Assembly (NCBI GenBank): GCA_002344065.1
Contig: DDTK01000001.1
Coordinates: 252,621-316,620, forward strand
DNA: 64,000 nucleotides
Reading direction: 5' to 3'
DNA from: Flammeovirgaceae bacterium UBA2366
Lineage (GTDB): Bacteria > Bacteroidota > Bacteroidia > Cytophagales > Cyclobacteriaceae
The notes beneath the pieces are model-generated. The model was not told the DNA's origin. It saw only the letters and a list, made by a program, of their open reading frames with translations, and ran no database searches. The position numbers and the translations under genes were made by a program. Shown piece by piece: positions 1 through 8,412 of the stretch (the first letter of the stretch is position 1; every line of letters begins with the position of its first letter).

Positions 1-362
1 ATGGAGAACCTGATATAGCAACTGTTAATTTTGGAGAGGGTACCATATGCATCTTACTTTCGAAACCACCACCGTCACCAGAAATCAATATTTACAATGC
101 GCTCTCTCCTAATGGAGATGGAAAAAACGAAAGCTTTTTTATTCAGCACATTGATCTAATACCCGAAACACAAAATAACAGCGTACGCATTTTCAACCGT
201 TGGGGTGATGAAGTGTGGAGTGGGAAAAATTACAATAACACCACGGTAAAATTTGAAGGCCTGAACAACAACGGAAAGGAACTGCCGGGTGGAATATACT
301 TTTATAAAATTGAGCTGGGTAACGGAGAAATAAAAACAGGTTTCATTTTACTTAAACGTTAA
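1..362 (+). CDS. Surface protein C-terminus with gliding-motility/T9SS (CHU_C-type) domain, 5' partial
   Basis: The reading frame is open from the window edge to the TAA ending at 362; the start lies outside the window. The visible part contains 'SPNGDGKNE', then 'VRIFNRWGDEVW', then 'LPGGIYFYKIE' and ends 'GFILLKR'. This is the pattern of the gliding motility-associated C-terminal domain (CHU_C, TIGR04131), a type B sorting signal that sends large adhesins through the type IX secretion system. It is followed 10 bases later by a PorP/SprF-type gene, which is the usual partner of such adhesins. The N-terminal adhesin or enzyme part cannot be judged from here. Confidence 0.85.
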   Translation, partial: GEPDIATVNFGEGTICILLSKPPPSPEINIYNALSPNGDGKNESFFIQHIDLIPETQNNSVRIFNRWGDEVWSGKNYNNTTVKFEGLNNNGKELPGGIYFYKIELGNGEIKTGFILLKR

Positions 363-372
363 CTAAACACCC

Positions 373-636
373 ATGAAAAAACTTCTTGTTGCCGTGTTCT
401 GCACCATGCTGCCCTCGCTTACTGCTCATGGCCAGCAAGATCCGATCTATGCGCAATACCTCAATAATCCATTTGTACTCAACCCTGCTTATGCCGGCCA
501 AAGCACTGTATTGTCGGCTTCACTTCAATACCGAACCCAGTGGGCTCAGTTTGAGGGCAACCCGGTTACCGCCACACTTACCGGCCACATGCGGTTGCTA
601 CGCTTTCATGACCTTAGCACGATTTCGGATTTCTAA
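373..636 (+). pseudogene. Truncated PorP/SprF-family outer-membrane protein
   Basis: The 87-residue product has a signal peptide ending 'AHGQQ' and then the family's N-terminal pattern: 'DPIYAQYLNNPFVLNPAYAG' followed by an aromatic 'YRTQW' segment. PorP/SprF proteins are normally about 300 residues and form a barrel that works with CHU_C-type adhesins in type IX secretion. Here the family resemblance stops near residue 73 and the frame ends at 636; I see no continuation of the barrel in the other frames before the next gene at 682. I infer a deletion that removed about two thirds of the gene. A short functional peptide is possible but less likely. The gene directly upstream encodes a CHU_C-type C-terminus, its expected partner. 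Confidence 0.7.
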
Positions 637-681
637 ATACACTTAAAAAGCATTCTAACCCCTTAGCCAAATTTTTACTCA

Positions 682-2079
682 ATGAAGCGACTAACTTTTG
701 CTACCTGTTTATTACTTATCGCTATCGCTGGATTTACACAATCAAAAGTTACTCCAGTTACGCGATCTGAGATGGCCGGCATTGAACTGCCCGCTGGGTC
801 TAAACAAGACAAACGCATCCTGGCAACCGCTTCGGCCAAAACATTGCTGGACATGACAGCGGAAGAAAATAAAATTAACCTGGAGGAAGATGTGGAAGTT
901 TTTACATTAGTCGGAACTGTTGGGTCAGGCACCGTAGAACAGGTAAAGCTTGCCACTCAGCAAGCAGGTTGGCAACTTACCTCTCTTTCAGGCCAAGCCA
1001 AGTATTGGGTGCTGCGTAAAAATTCCTCCTCCCTGCTCATGTATCTGGAATCCAACAAAAGAGACACGCAACTTTATTTATCGCGAATAAAGACAGACCC
1101 GAACAATACACCAACAGTTGTATCACAAAACACTCCTTCGCAAAATAAAACAAACGATCAACCCGCTAATTCAGAACCCATAACTACTGCACAAAAAGAA
1201 AATACTGATCAAAGAATTACAGCCGCTCCTGCTTCATCACCTCCTTCAGGATATAAATTTACCACCATCAACTTTGATGATGGTTGGGTAAGCAACGAAC
1301 GTGAAGATTGGGTGGAGGTAACAAAAAACAACGTGCGGGTTCTTATTCATTATCCCAACCCAACAACCAATGAATACATATCCGATCCGAATGAAGCGAA
1401 GCGTGTTGCCTGGAATACCTTGGTAGCACCACGCTATAGTAATCTTCAAAATTATTTCGTAGCAAAGTGTGCACTTTCCTATATCCAGGGATCATTTATA
1501 TCCGGAACACTAACGGACAACCAAACCGGGCAAACGGTATATGTGGCACTTTTTAAACGCGACAGAAGTCCATGGATGGAATTTATTGCACCGAACATTA
1601 CTGCCTTTGGGCAAGCTACCGGCTTTGATATAACTACCCTTAATGGGTATGTTGAAAATGAAGCATGGAATCCATTGCACAAGTTTGAGGGTTATAACAA
1701 ATTTGCCGTAGCAGCTTCAGACCTAACCGGTACATGGACAAACAACTTTAGTGGTTTTACTCAATATGTCAATGCCTATACCGGTGCAGATGCAGGAATG
1801 AACACGCACTCCTCTTCGCAAACTTTTGAGTTCCTTGCCAATGGTACCTACAATTGGTCAATAGGTGTTGCCAGTGGATTTGTGGGGAGTATAAAATTTT
1901 CTGGTGCCAAATCATCCGGAAAATTCACCAATCCAAACAACTGGCAAATTCATTTTTCAGACCTGGAAGGAAAACCAAGATTGTACAATGCATATTTCTC
2001 CAGCATAAAAGGAGCGCGTATTTTATGGCTGCAGGATACTGGCTATGGTGATTTCTCCGGCTATGGAAGGAAAGAGTAA
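682..2079 (+). CDS. Secreted protein of unknown function (465 aa)
   Basis: I do not recognise the family. A clear signal peptide ends near residue 20 ('IAGFTQS'), so the protein is exported. Residues about 30-130 look globular. Residues about 135-190 are a Pro/Thr/Asn/Gln-rich linker. From about 195 onward there is a Trp- and Asn-rich globular part, beginning 'FTTINFDDGWVSNERED'. The last 120 residues start 'LTGTWTNNFSG' and contain 'TFEFLANGTYNW', a lipocalin-like barrel pattern also seen at the end of the 300-residue protein at 51217-52119. The function is unknown. It lies directly after the truncated PorP gene and converges on pyrD. Confidence 0.8.
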   Translation: MKRLTFATCLLLIAIAGFTQSKVTPVTRSEMAGIELPAGSKQDKRILATASAKTLLDMTAEENKINLEEDVEVFTLVGTVGSGTVEQVKLATQQAGWQLTSLSGQAKYWVLRKNSSSLLMYLESNKRDTQLYLSRIKTDPNNTPTVVSQNTPSQNKTNDQPANSEPITTAQKENTDQRITAAPASSPPSGYKFTTINFDDGWVSNEREDWVEVTKNNVRVLIHYPNPTTNEYISDPNEAKRVAWNTLVAPRYSNLQNYFVAKCALSYIQGSFISGTLTDNQTGQTVYVALFKRDRSPWMEFIAPNITAFGQATGFDITTLNGYVENEAWNPLHKFEGYNKFAVAASDLTGTWTNNFSGFTQYVNAYTGADAGMNTHSSSQTFEFLANGTYNWSIGVASGFVGSIKFSGAKSSGKFTNPNNWQIHFSDLEGKPRLYNAYFSSIKGARILWLQDTGYGDFSGYGRKE

Positions 2080-2105
2080 GTTGGATTATCAGGTATTTTA
2101 AAACT

Positions 2106-3149
2106 TTAACGATGTGAAGATTTTTTTTCAAGTGCCTTTACTATTCTCTTCACAAACCCCGGCCCTTCATACACGAACCCAGTGTAAAGCTGAATCAAAT
2201 CCGCTCCTGCATTTAATTTATCAATCGCATCCTCCACCGACATTATTCCACCCACACCTATAATGGGGAAATCAGACCCAAGTTGATTCCGCAAATACCG
2301 GATGACTTCAGTTGAATGACGGGTTAAGGGTTTACCGCTCAATCCTCCCGCTCCGATTTGCTGAACAACATCAGCCGATATTGATAATCCATCGCGAGAA
2401 ATAGTAGTATTGGTGGCAATGATGCCGTCCGTTTTGGTTTCTTTTAAGATTTCAATCACATCATCCAGTTGCTCAACCGTAAGATCAGGTGAAATTTTTA
2501 ATAAAACTGGTTTGTAAATAATTTTAGAGGCTACTTGTGCTTTAACAAAGGTCAGCAACTTTCGTAAGGGTTCCTTTTCCTGCAAGTCGCGTAAGCCTGG
2601 TGTATTCGGTGAACTTACGTTCACGACAAAATAATCTACTACCGGGTAAAGTGCTTCAATGCAATAGGCGTAATCATCCAATGCTCTTTCATTGGGTGTA
2701 TTTTTATTTTTACCGATGTTACCCCCAACAATAACACCCGACTTTCTTTTCTTTAATCGCTCAACGGCTGCCAGCACGCCTCCATTATTAAACCCCATAC
2801 GGTTAATCAGGGCTTGATCCTGAGGCAGCCTGAACAATCGAGGCTTATCATTACCGGGTTGGGGTTTGGGCGTTAATGTTCCGATTTCAATAAATCCAAA
2901 ACCAAAGCAGGCGAGTTCGTCAATGAGTTTGGCATCTTTATCAAAGCCGGCTGCCAGGCCAATGGGGTTTTTAAACGTCAGTCCCAGAATGTTCCTTTCC
3001 AACCCGGGATGTTGGCTGTTAAACAACAGCCGAAGAATTGGTTTAAAGCCCGGAATGGCTCCTTTCAACCGAAGTACGCCAAAAACAAAATGATGGATTT
3101 TTTCCGGATCAAAAAGGAACAGGATGGGTCTAATCAGAAAACTGTACAT
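2106..3149 (-). CDS. pyrD: Dihydroorotate dehydrogenase (quinone), class 2
   Basis: The enzyme oxidises dihydroorotate to orotate in pyrimidine synthesis, using FMN and passing electrons to membrane quinone. The class 2 assignment follows from the N-terminal amphipathic/membrane stretch ('MYSFLIRPILFLFDPE') before the barrel, 'NPIGLAAGFDKDA' near the FMN site, 'NVSSPNTPGLRDLQ' carrying the catalytic serine, and the 'GVGGIMSVEDA' phosphate-binding segment near the end. The ATG at 3149 is preferred over an upstream TTG two codons earlier; it gives 347 residues, normal for class 2. It lies upstream of nothing obvious in its own pathway; the patatin gene follows in the same orientation on its 5' side. 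Confidence 0.95.
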   Translation of the reverse strand: MYSFLIRPILFLFDPEKIHHFVFGVLRLKGAIPGFKPILRLLFNSQHPGLERNILGLTFKNPIGLAAGFDKDAKLIDELACFGFGFIEIGTLTPKPQPGNDKPRLFRLPQDQALINRMGFNNGGVLAAVERLKKRKSGVIVGGNIGKNKNTPNERALDDYAYCIEALYPVVDYFVVNVSSPNTPGLRDLQEKEPLRKLLTFVKAQVASKIIYKPVLLKISPDLTVEQLDDVIEILKETKTDGIIATNTTISRDGLSISADVVQQIGAGGLSGKPLTRHSTEVIRYLRNQLGSDFPIIGVGGIMSVEDAIDKLNAGADLIQLYTGFVYEGPGFVKRIVKALEKKSSHR

Positions 3150-3192
3150 ATGCAAAAATAAACTCTTAAAGGTAGTGATTACCTGAATGTGA

Positions 3193-5508
3193 TCAGAGTG
3201 TAAACCCTATGGAGAAATGCCAACGCAGCTTACGCACTTCACTGTTGTTGGATACAGTAACTTGCACAGGGCCTATCAACGACATGTAACTGGCCGTTAC
3301 ACCATAACCAAACTGATAAAACGCTTGTGTAATGTCATCTTCGCTAAAATTAAAATCAAAAAGAGTCCTCCAGTAGTCAGAGGAGTCGAATCCGGCTGCG
3401 ATCAAATTTACAGCGGGTGACAGGTAAACATTTTTATACAACTCGGTTTGAAGCTGTGTCCCTACAGTAATCACCTGAGGAGCCGTCAGTTCACCCTCCC
3501 GCAAGCCCATAAAAACAAAATTGTTTAGCCGAGGCCGGTTAATGCTTCCCCCAACGATCATGAAGTCCCCGGCTCCCAGCAAGTATGATGAGTAACTTTC
3601 GGAACGGCTGCTTAAATCCTGTGTGAAGGCAAGCTGTGTAATCAGTTGCAATGTCATTCGGCTGCGCAATGTAATATTTCGTAGTCCTTTAACAGTAAGT
3701 CTGCCGTAGGTTTGTACGTTACCTTCCAGGGGCACCTCGTCTCCATTGGTTAAAAAATTCAGATTATAGGGAGCATTAAAATTAACTTTTGCTTCCGCCC
3801 TTATCCACTTACCCTGTGTAGGAAAAAAAACTTTATCCAATGTATTGTAGTTGAAGTGCACCTTTGCCCCCAGGCTGCTCAGGTTATAGTTAATAACTTC
3901 AAACGGGTCAGGATTGGATTGATCGCGCGGATCAATCTTTGGTTTTAACTGACTCCATTGCCAGGCAGGACCAAAACCCCAATACGCATTACGCGATAAG
4001 GTTTGATTAAGTACCATATTGAAATAACTGTTTCGGTTAATCAGATCCGATATGGCCGTTCCATTTATATAGGTATTGAGCAACACATTCTCCGCATAGA
4101 ATTCAGTAAAATGCCACCAGCGCATGTGCTTACCGAAGTAATAAAAATAATTGACGCGTAAGCCCGGATTTTCAGCCAGGTCAACCGTGGTGAGAAAGCG
4201 TGAAGCCGGGAGTAACACATTTCGTTTTGTAAAATTCAATAATAAGCCAGCGCCACGCTCCGAGTCGTAATGAATGGCAAACTTAACAGCATTGGCTGAT
4301 TTTTCTCTACCCCGGATTACCATCTGCGATTGGCTGCTGTCGCTTTCAATAACGTAGTTTACTTTATCAAATAGCCGGGTGCCTTGTATACGATAAACTG
4401 CTTCACCGGCATCGGATCGGGTTATTGTTTTACCCGGCTTCAAATCAAACCGCGCTTTCACGAACTTTTCATTTTGTTGAGAGACACCTTCAAACCCGAT
4501 ATGCTCCAAAGTATAAGTAGGTGTTGAAAAATTTATCCGTTGAACCTTACGGCCAGGAAAATCCTTCATGCGTTGCACTAAGGCCACTAACTCAGGCATG
4601 GCCACAGCAACGGCAGAATCCCCGGCTGCCAACATCGCATCGGTATGTTCAAAATCCATGGTACTGTACGTGAGGAAGGGTAAAACATTCACGTATATAT
4701 CACACTGATCGCGCTCTTTTTGGTAGTCAATGTTACCCGCCAGGAAAGTAGTTTGCAGTAGCATAGTAAGGGCCGAGGTGAGTTCCTTTTCCTCATACAA
4801 TCCTCCACCTACATCTACGGCTATTACGTAGTCTGCGCCCATTTCACGACAATAGGTAACCGGAAAGTTTACAAACACACCTCCGTCCACGAACAATCGA
4901 TTGCCAATCCGAACGGGTTCAAAGACAGTGGGAATGGACATGCTGGCGCGAACAGCCGTGGCGAGGCTGCCACTGCGCAAAACAACAGGCTCACCCTTAA
5001 TAATATCAGCGGCAACGCATAAAAAGGGTGTTGGTAATTTATTAAAATCAGTAATCGTGCTCACCGGAAAGAACAGGTTCGACAGCAGTTCTTCAATTTG
5101 TTGTCCTGCCACAAAGCCCAGCGGCAATCGGGGTTTCAAGCCATCGAGCGACAACTCATATATGTACCTGCCAAATTCGTCCTTTTCTTCAATATTAATA
5201 TCCCTGAACTCCACCGAATTGGAGAACATGGCTGTCCAGTTAATGGCTTTAGCTATTGAATCAATTTGGTTGCCGGTATATCCGGCTGCATACAAGGCCC
5301 CAACAACAGAGCCCATACTGGTGCCCGCGATATAATCCGGCACAATACCCAACGAATCCAAAACCTGCAATACCCGAATGTGTGCAATACCTTTTGCACC
5401 CCCGCCACTTAATACCAAACCGATCTTTGGTTTAGCTGACTGGCCTAATCCAGGTGAAAAAACGGAAAGAAAAAGGAGGTAAAAAATGATCTTGATAATC
5501 CTGAACAT
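3193..5508 (-). CDS. Patatin-like phospholipase fused to a BamA-type outer-membrane barrel
   Basis: A 771-residue protein with a signal peptide (cleavage near 'GLGQSAKP'). The patatin domain runs from about 27 to 215: the oxyanion loop 'GGGAKG' at 35-40, the nucleophile serine 64 in 'GTSMG', and the catalytic Asp in 'FVDGG' near 207, completing the Ser-Asp dyad. A POTRA-like segment follows at about 330-400, and then about 370 residues of alternating strands ending in 'RWHFSIGFTL' (terminal aromatic/hydrophobic residue), typical of an Omp85/bacterial surface antigen barrel. This architecture resembles PlpD-like type Vd proteins (RssA family plus D15). It probably hydrolyses phospholipids at or outside the outer membrane. 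The substrate cannot be read from the sequence. Confidence 0.9.
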   Translation of the reverse strand: MFRIIKIIFYLLFLSVFSPGLGQSAKPKIGLVLSGGGAKGIAHIRVLQVLDSLGIVPDYIAGTSMGSVVGALYAAGYTGNQIDSIAKAINWTAMFSNSVEFRDINIEEKDEFGRYIYELSLDGLKPRLPLGFVAGQQIEELLSNLFFPVSTITDFNKLPTPFLCVAADIIKGEPVVLRSGSLATAVRASMSIPTVFEPVRIGNRLFVDGGVFVNFPVTYCREMGADYVIAVDVGGGLYEEKELTSALTMLLQTTFLAGNIDYQKERDQCDIYVNVLPFLTYSTMDFEHTDAMLAAGDSAVAVAMPELVALVQRMKDFPGRKVQRINFSTPTYTLEHIGFEGVSQQNEKFVKARFDLKPGKTITRSDAGEAVYRIQGTRLFDKVNYVIESDSSQSQMVIRGREKSANAVKFAIHYDSERGAGLLLNFTKRNVLLPASRFLTTVDLAENPGLRVNYFYYFGKHMRWWHFTEFYAENVLLNTYINGTAISDLINRNSYFNMVLNQTLSRNAYWGFGPAWQWSQLKPKIDPRDQSNPDPFEVINYNLSSLGAKVHFNYNTLDKVFFPTQGKWIRAEAKVNFNAPYNLNFLTNGDEVPLEGNVQTYGRLTVKGLRNITLRSRMTLQLITQLAFTQDLSSRSESYSSYLLGAGDFMIVGGSINRPRLNNFVFMGLREGELTAPQVITVGTQLQTELYKNVYLSPAVNLIAAGFDSSDYWRTLFDFNFSEDDITQAFYQFGYGVTASYMSLIGPVQVTVSNNSEVRKLRWHFSIGFTL

Positions 5509-5570
5509 ATAGAATGCTAACGATCAAGAGTAAAACTAACCTACCGATACCAATTAACAATGCTTATAAA

Positions 5571-5609
5571 AAAACTATCCACACCAGTGGATATAGTGTG
5601 GATAGTTTT
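5571..5609 (-). terminator. Bidirectional-looking intrinsic terminator after the small barrel gene
   Basis: Perfect 14-bp stem: 5571-5584 pairs with 5596-5609 around an 11-base loop. Read on the minus strand it lies just after the stop codon of the gene ending at 5633 and is followed by a T-rich run, so it should end that transcript before the patatin gene. Confidence 0.85.
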
Positions 5610-5632
5610 CAAGACAAAAATTACTTAGGCTA

Positions 5633-6136
5633 TCAGAATTTATAGGTTATTCCAAAAGTACCTCCGGATGAAGTACCTCCCCCAAACTGGAGATTGACAC
5701 CAAAATTATCGTTGAAGAAATACCGGCCACCAACTTGTGCATACAAACCAAGCCCGGAAGATTCCCTACCTATGTAATCATTATCTGACCAGATATAATA
5801 CCCCATAGTTAAACCTGCATAGAAATCCCATTGGCTGGGTATATCTAAAATCGTATTGAAGTGGTAGTTTCCATTGAAGCCAAGCACGATCAGGTTCTGA
5901 TTATATTTGTTTCCGGCAGCTGTATATCCGTAATTCTGGAAAGAAATCACCGGACCAATAGTAATATCCTGATGTACACCAAAATCAAGCCCTGCATAAA
6001 TGGGAACACCCCAGGTTGAGAAACCAAGACCAGCGTTGAGCTGTTTTCCACCTTTTCCAAGAGGTGCTTGTGAAAATGCTGCTGAAGAAACTAAAAGTAG
6101 CATGAGCATTAATAAATTGATCCTTTTCATTGTCAT
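5633..6136 (-). CDS. Small outer-membrane beta-barrel protein
   Basis: A 167-residue exported protein with a signal peptide ending 'AAFSQA'. The mature part is alternating aromatic/glycine strands ('AGLDFGVHQDITIGPVISF', 'YAGLTMGYYIW', 'YAQVGGRYFF') and ends 'GTFGITYKF' with a terminal Phe, the usual barrel-assembly signal. This is an eight-stranded porin-like fold of the kind common in Bacteroidota; a specific role cannot be assigned. The start could also be the ATG at 6130. A TAnnTTTG-type -7 box lies about 35 bases upstream and a strong terminator directly downstream, so the gene is probably monocistronic. Confidence 0.75.
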   Translation of the reverse strand: MTMKRINLLMLMLLLVSSAAFSQAPLGKGGKQLNAGLGFSTWGVPIYAGLDFGVHQDITIGPVISFQNYGYTAAGNKYNQNLIVLGFNGNYHFNTILDIPSQWDFYAGLTMGYYIWSDNDYIGRESSGLGLYAQVGGRYFFNDNFGVNLQFGGGTSSGGTFGITYKF

Positions 6137-6168
6137 GAGATTAATGAAGTTTTTAAAATTAATTTTTG

Positions 6169-6176
6169 CAAATGTA
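6169..6176 (-). promoter_or_regulatory. Bacteroidota-type -7 box for the barrel gene at 5633-6136
   Basis: On the minus strand this reads TACATTTG, an exact match to the TAnnTTTG consensus, 33 bases before the ATG at 6136. The -33 element about 19 bases further upstream is only a weak TTAG, so this is a probable rather than certain promoter. An inverted repeat (GGTTA-N4-TAACC) at 6188-6201 covers that upstream part. Confidence 0.45.
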
Positions 6177-6342
6177 TCAAATAGAAAGGTTAAAACTAAC
6201 CAGAAGCCATTTCAAAAATAGAAGTTCGTTAACCTGAGTAAGCCGTCCCTGACAATCAATTAGATCGATTATCCGCCTGATTCTAATAAGTGTGTTGAAT
6301 TGACATACAGGGAAAAACTACATTAAATAGAAAAATTCATTT

Positions 6343-6906
6343 CTAACGCTTCATTTTCTTCTGTGGTTTTTCCTTTTTCGTTTTATCCGGAAATTTTTTG
6401 AAGGCATTTCGAACCGCCATGTCGATCAAATCACCACCGCGTGCACGGGTTGCATCTACGGCTCCTTCTGCCGACCAAATGGTGATCTTTTTTTGAGCAT
6501 CATCTATCATGACAATTAATGATCCTTGACGAAATTCCCGTGACCAGCTTTGTGCATTGCTAACATCTGCCGCATTGGTGGTGGGCATTTGTCCCATCGG
6601 CCCAAGCTGTACCACATCCATTCTAACGGATGTTTCCAGCACATAACTCACTCTTAACTGGGCTGTGGAGTCGTCAATGAACTGATATCCCCTAAGGCTT
6701 AGTTCGCGTATGGTAGCCTCTTTAAATTTCGTATAAAAGGCTTCCTTATCAATGGTATTTTCTTCACCCACCACAATATCGCCCTTCACTACGGTAAAGG
6801 TATTATACGCTTTCAGGTCGACCCCGCTTTGTGTAGATGAAGTAAAACTTTGAGCGCTAACAATAATCGGTGCCAGAAGAAAGAAAAAGAGCCATTTTAA
6901 TTTCAT
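6343..6906 (-). CDS. DUF4136-family exported protein
   Basis: A 187-residue protein with signal peptide ending 'IIVSAQS'. The body follows the DUF4136 pattern: an early 'VDLKAYNTFTVV' segment, a helix 'RELSLRGYQFIDDSTAQLRVSYVLET', and the later 'RQGSLIVMIDDAQKKITIWSAEGAVDA', ending in a lysine-rich tail. The ATG at 6906 is used because it places the signal peptide at the start; the TTG at 6924 would add six residues before it. Family members are periplasmic or lipid-anchored proteins of unknown role. It lies 40 bases downstream of xerD on the same strand and may be co-transcribed. Confidence 0.8.
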   Translation of the reverse strand: MKLKWLFFFLLAPIIVSAQSFTSSTQSGVDLKAYNTFTVVKGDIVVGEENTIDKEAFYTKFKEATIRELSLRGYQFIDDSTAQLRVSYVLETSVRMDVVQLGPMGQMPTTNAADVSNAQSWSREFRQGSLIVMIDDAQKKITIWSAEGAVDATRARGGDLIDMAVRNAFKKFPDKTKKEKPQKKMKR

Positions 6907-6946
6907 GATTTTTCTTTTTACCAAGGTACAACAAATGGAAATAACT

Positions 6947-7843
6947 TTAACTGCGCGGGTGAAATTCTGTAATCACCTGTCGCAGATAATCTCTGTCCAG
7001 ATGTGTGTAAATTTCCGTGGTGGTGATGGATTCATGGCCCAACATCTCCTGTACCGCACGTAAATCGGCACCACCTTCAATTAAATGCGTGGCGAAGGAG
7101 TGACGGAATGTGTGCGGACTAATGGTTTTCTTTAACCCAATTTGTTCTGCCAATCCTTTAATCATGGTAAATACGGAAACCCGGGAAATTTTTTTTCCGA
7201 AACGATTGAGAAAAACATAGGCTTCAAATCCCTTCTTAACAGCTACATGAACCCTAACTTCCTCCAGGTAGATTTTTAAATGCTTCATCGCACTACGACC
7301 AAGCGGTACCAACCGCTCCTTGTTTCCTTTACCAATTACCCTGAGAAAACCAACATCAAAATAAATGTTGTTTATTTTAAGTTCAACCAGTTCAGAAACC
7401 CGTAAGCCTGAACTATACAGTACCTCAAGCATGGCGCGGCTGCGGGCACCTTCCGGTTTCGACAGGTCTATGGCTTCCAGCAATTGTTCAATCTCCACAA
7501 CATTCAATGTGTCGGGCAACTTTCGTCCGATTTTGGGGCCCTCAATTAATTCCGTAGGGTCTTTTTCAATCAGCTCCTCAAACATCAGGTACTTATAAAA
7601 ACCCTTTATACCTGATAAAATGCGTGCCTGGCTATAGGCACTCATGCCCAACTCATTAATATATTGCAAAAACGCCTGTAAATGCTTCGAAGTGATGGTA
7701 AGTGGTGAAAGTTTCAGCTTATTCAGCTCCACGTATTGTTTCAGCAATTCCACATCATGCACATAGGCTGCAATGGAGTTTTCTGATAATGAACGTTCAA
7801 GCTTTAAATAATGACCAAAGTGCTTAATGTGTAAATCCCACAT
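6947..7843 (-). CDS. xerD: Site-specific tyrosine recombinase XerD
   Basis: A 298-residue tyrosine recombinase, the usual XerC/XerD length. The N-terminal SAM-like core-binding domain covers about 1-100 and the catalytic domain about 110-298. Visible catalytic residues are Arg148 ('SGLRVSEL'), Lys172 ('GKGNKER'), His244 and Arg247 ('HTFRHSF'), His270 ('MLGHESI') and Tyr279 ('EIYTH'). It should resolve chromosome dimers at dif with FtsK. The neighbours are housekeeping genes and no att-like repeats or phage genes are near, which argues against a phage integrase. XerD rather than XerC is judged from overall resemblance. Confidence 0.9.
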   Translation of the reverse strand: MWDLHIKHFGHYLKLERSLSENSIAAYVHDVELLKQYVELNKLKLSPLTITSKHLQAFLQYINELGMSAYSQARILSGIKGFYKYLMFEELIEKDPTELIEGPKIGRKLPDTLNVVEIEQLLEAIDLSKPEGARSRAMLEVLYSSGLRVSELVELKINNIYFDVGFLRVIGKGNKERLVPLGRSAMKHLKIYLEEVRVHVAVKKGFEAYVFLNRFGKKISRVSVFTMIKGLAEQIGLKKTISPHTFRHSFATHLIEGGADLRAVQEMLGHESITTTEIYTHLDRDYLRQVITEFHPRS

Positions 7844-7849
7844 GTTTTA

Positions 7850-7970
7850 ATCAAAATTCAATATTCAGTATTCAAAATCAAAATCGCTATACGTGACGCC
7901 ATTTACTGTCGACTATGGACTATCGACTAAATCTATGGACTATTGATCTAAGACTCGCTATCTTTCGACT
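7850..7970. repeat. Short degenerate repeats (ATTCA-type and GACTAT-type) between xerD and aroQ
   Basis: The 127-base divergent spacer holds two sets of short repeats. Positions 7855-7883 carry ATTCA-containing units; 7908-7972 carry repeated GACTATGGACTAT-like units, including three near-copies of GACTATGGAC or CTATGGACTAT, the last running into the aroQ start codon. Such low-information tandem junk is seen in intergenic regions of Bacteroidota. No clean promoter box stands out inside it. Confidence 0.6.
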
Positions 7971-8396
7971 ATGAAAATTCAAATCATTAACGGGCCGAAT
8001 TTAAACCTGCTGGGAGTGCGGGAGGAAGACATTTACGGAAGTCGTGATTTTGAAAACTATCTGGAGGAACTAAAGCGCAAATTTCCACAAGCCGAACTTC
8101 ATTATTATCAATCTAATATTGAGGGCGAGTTGATTAATAAACTTCATGAAGTTGGTTTTAGCTTTCATGCCATTATACTGAATGCCGGTGCCTACACGCA
8201 CACATCAGTAGCTATACACGATGCCATAGCCGCCATTAAAACCCCGGTAACCGAAGTACATATATCCAACATTTATGCCCGTGAAGAATTCCGGCATAAA
8301 AATCTGATTACTTCAAAATGTGTTGGATTAATTTCAGGATTCGGTTTGTCCAGCTATGATCTTGCCATTCAGAGTATCTTGACTTCTAAGCCTTAA
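7971..8396 (+). CDS. aroQ: 3-dehydroquinate dehydratase, type II
   Basis: Third step of the shikimate pathway: dehydration of 3-dehydroquinate to 3-dehydroshikimate. The 141-residue length and the motifs 'GPNLNLLGVRE', catalytic Tyr22 ('DIYGS'), 'NAGAYTHTSVAIHDA' and 'TEVHISNIYAREEFRHK' (catalytic His near 98 and substrate-binding Arg) are those of the dodecameric type II enzyme; the type I Schiff-base lysine architecture is absent. Cytosolic. The next gene starts 17 bases downstream, so the two are probably co-transcribed. Confidence 0.95.
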   Translation: MKIQIINGPNLNLLGVREEDIYGSRDFENYLEELKRKFPQAELHYYQSNIEGELINKLHEVGFSFHAIILNAGAYTHTSVAIHDAIAAIKTPVTEVHISNIYAREEFRHKNLITSKCVGLISGFGLSSYDLAIQSILTSKP

Positions 8397-8412
8397 ACTT
8401 CCGCTCCTGGTT

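Noticed and set aside
4901..5335. 144-codon open frame on the plus strand inside the patatin gene
   Set aside because: It lies opposite the catalytic patatin domain, whose motifs are intact, and its own translation has no recognisable domain.
6947..7843. XerD-type recombinase as a sign of a phage or integrative element
   Set aside because: It has the length and residues of the housekeeping enzyme, and no att-like direct repeats, phage genes or composition shift are visible around it.
7908..7972. GACTAT-type repeats as a possible CRISPR array
   Set aside because: Units are short, degenerate and contiguous, with no regular spacers and no cas genes nearby.
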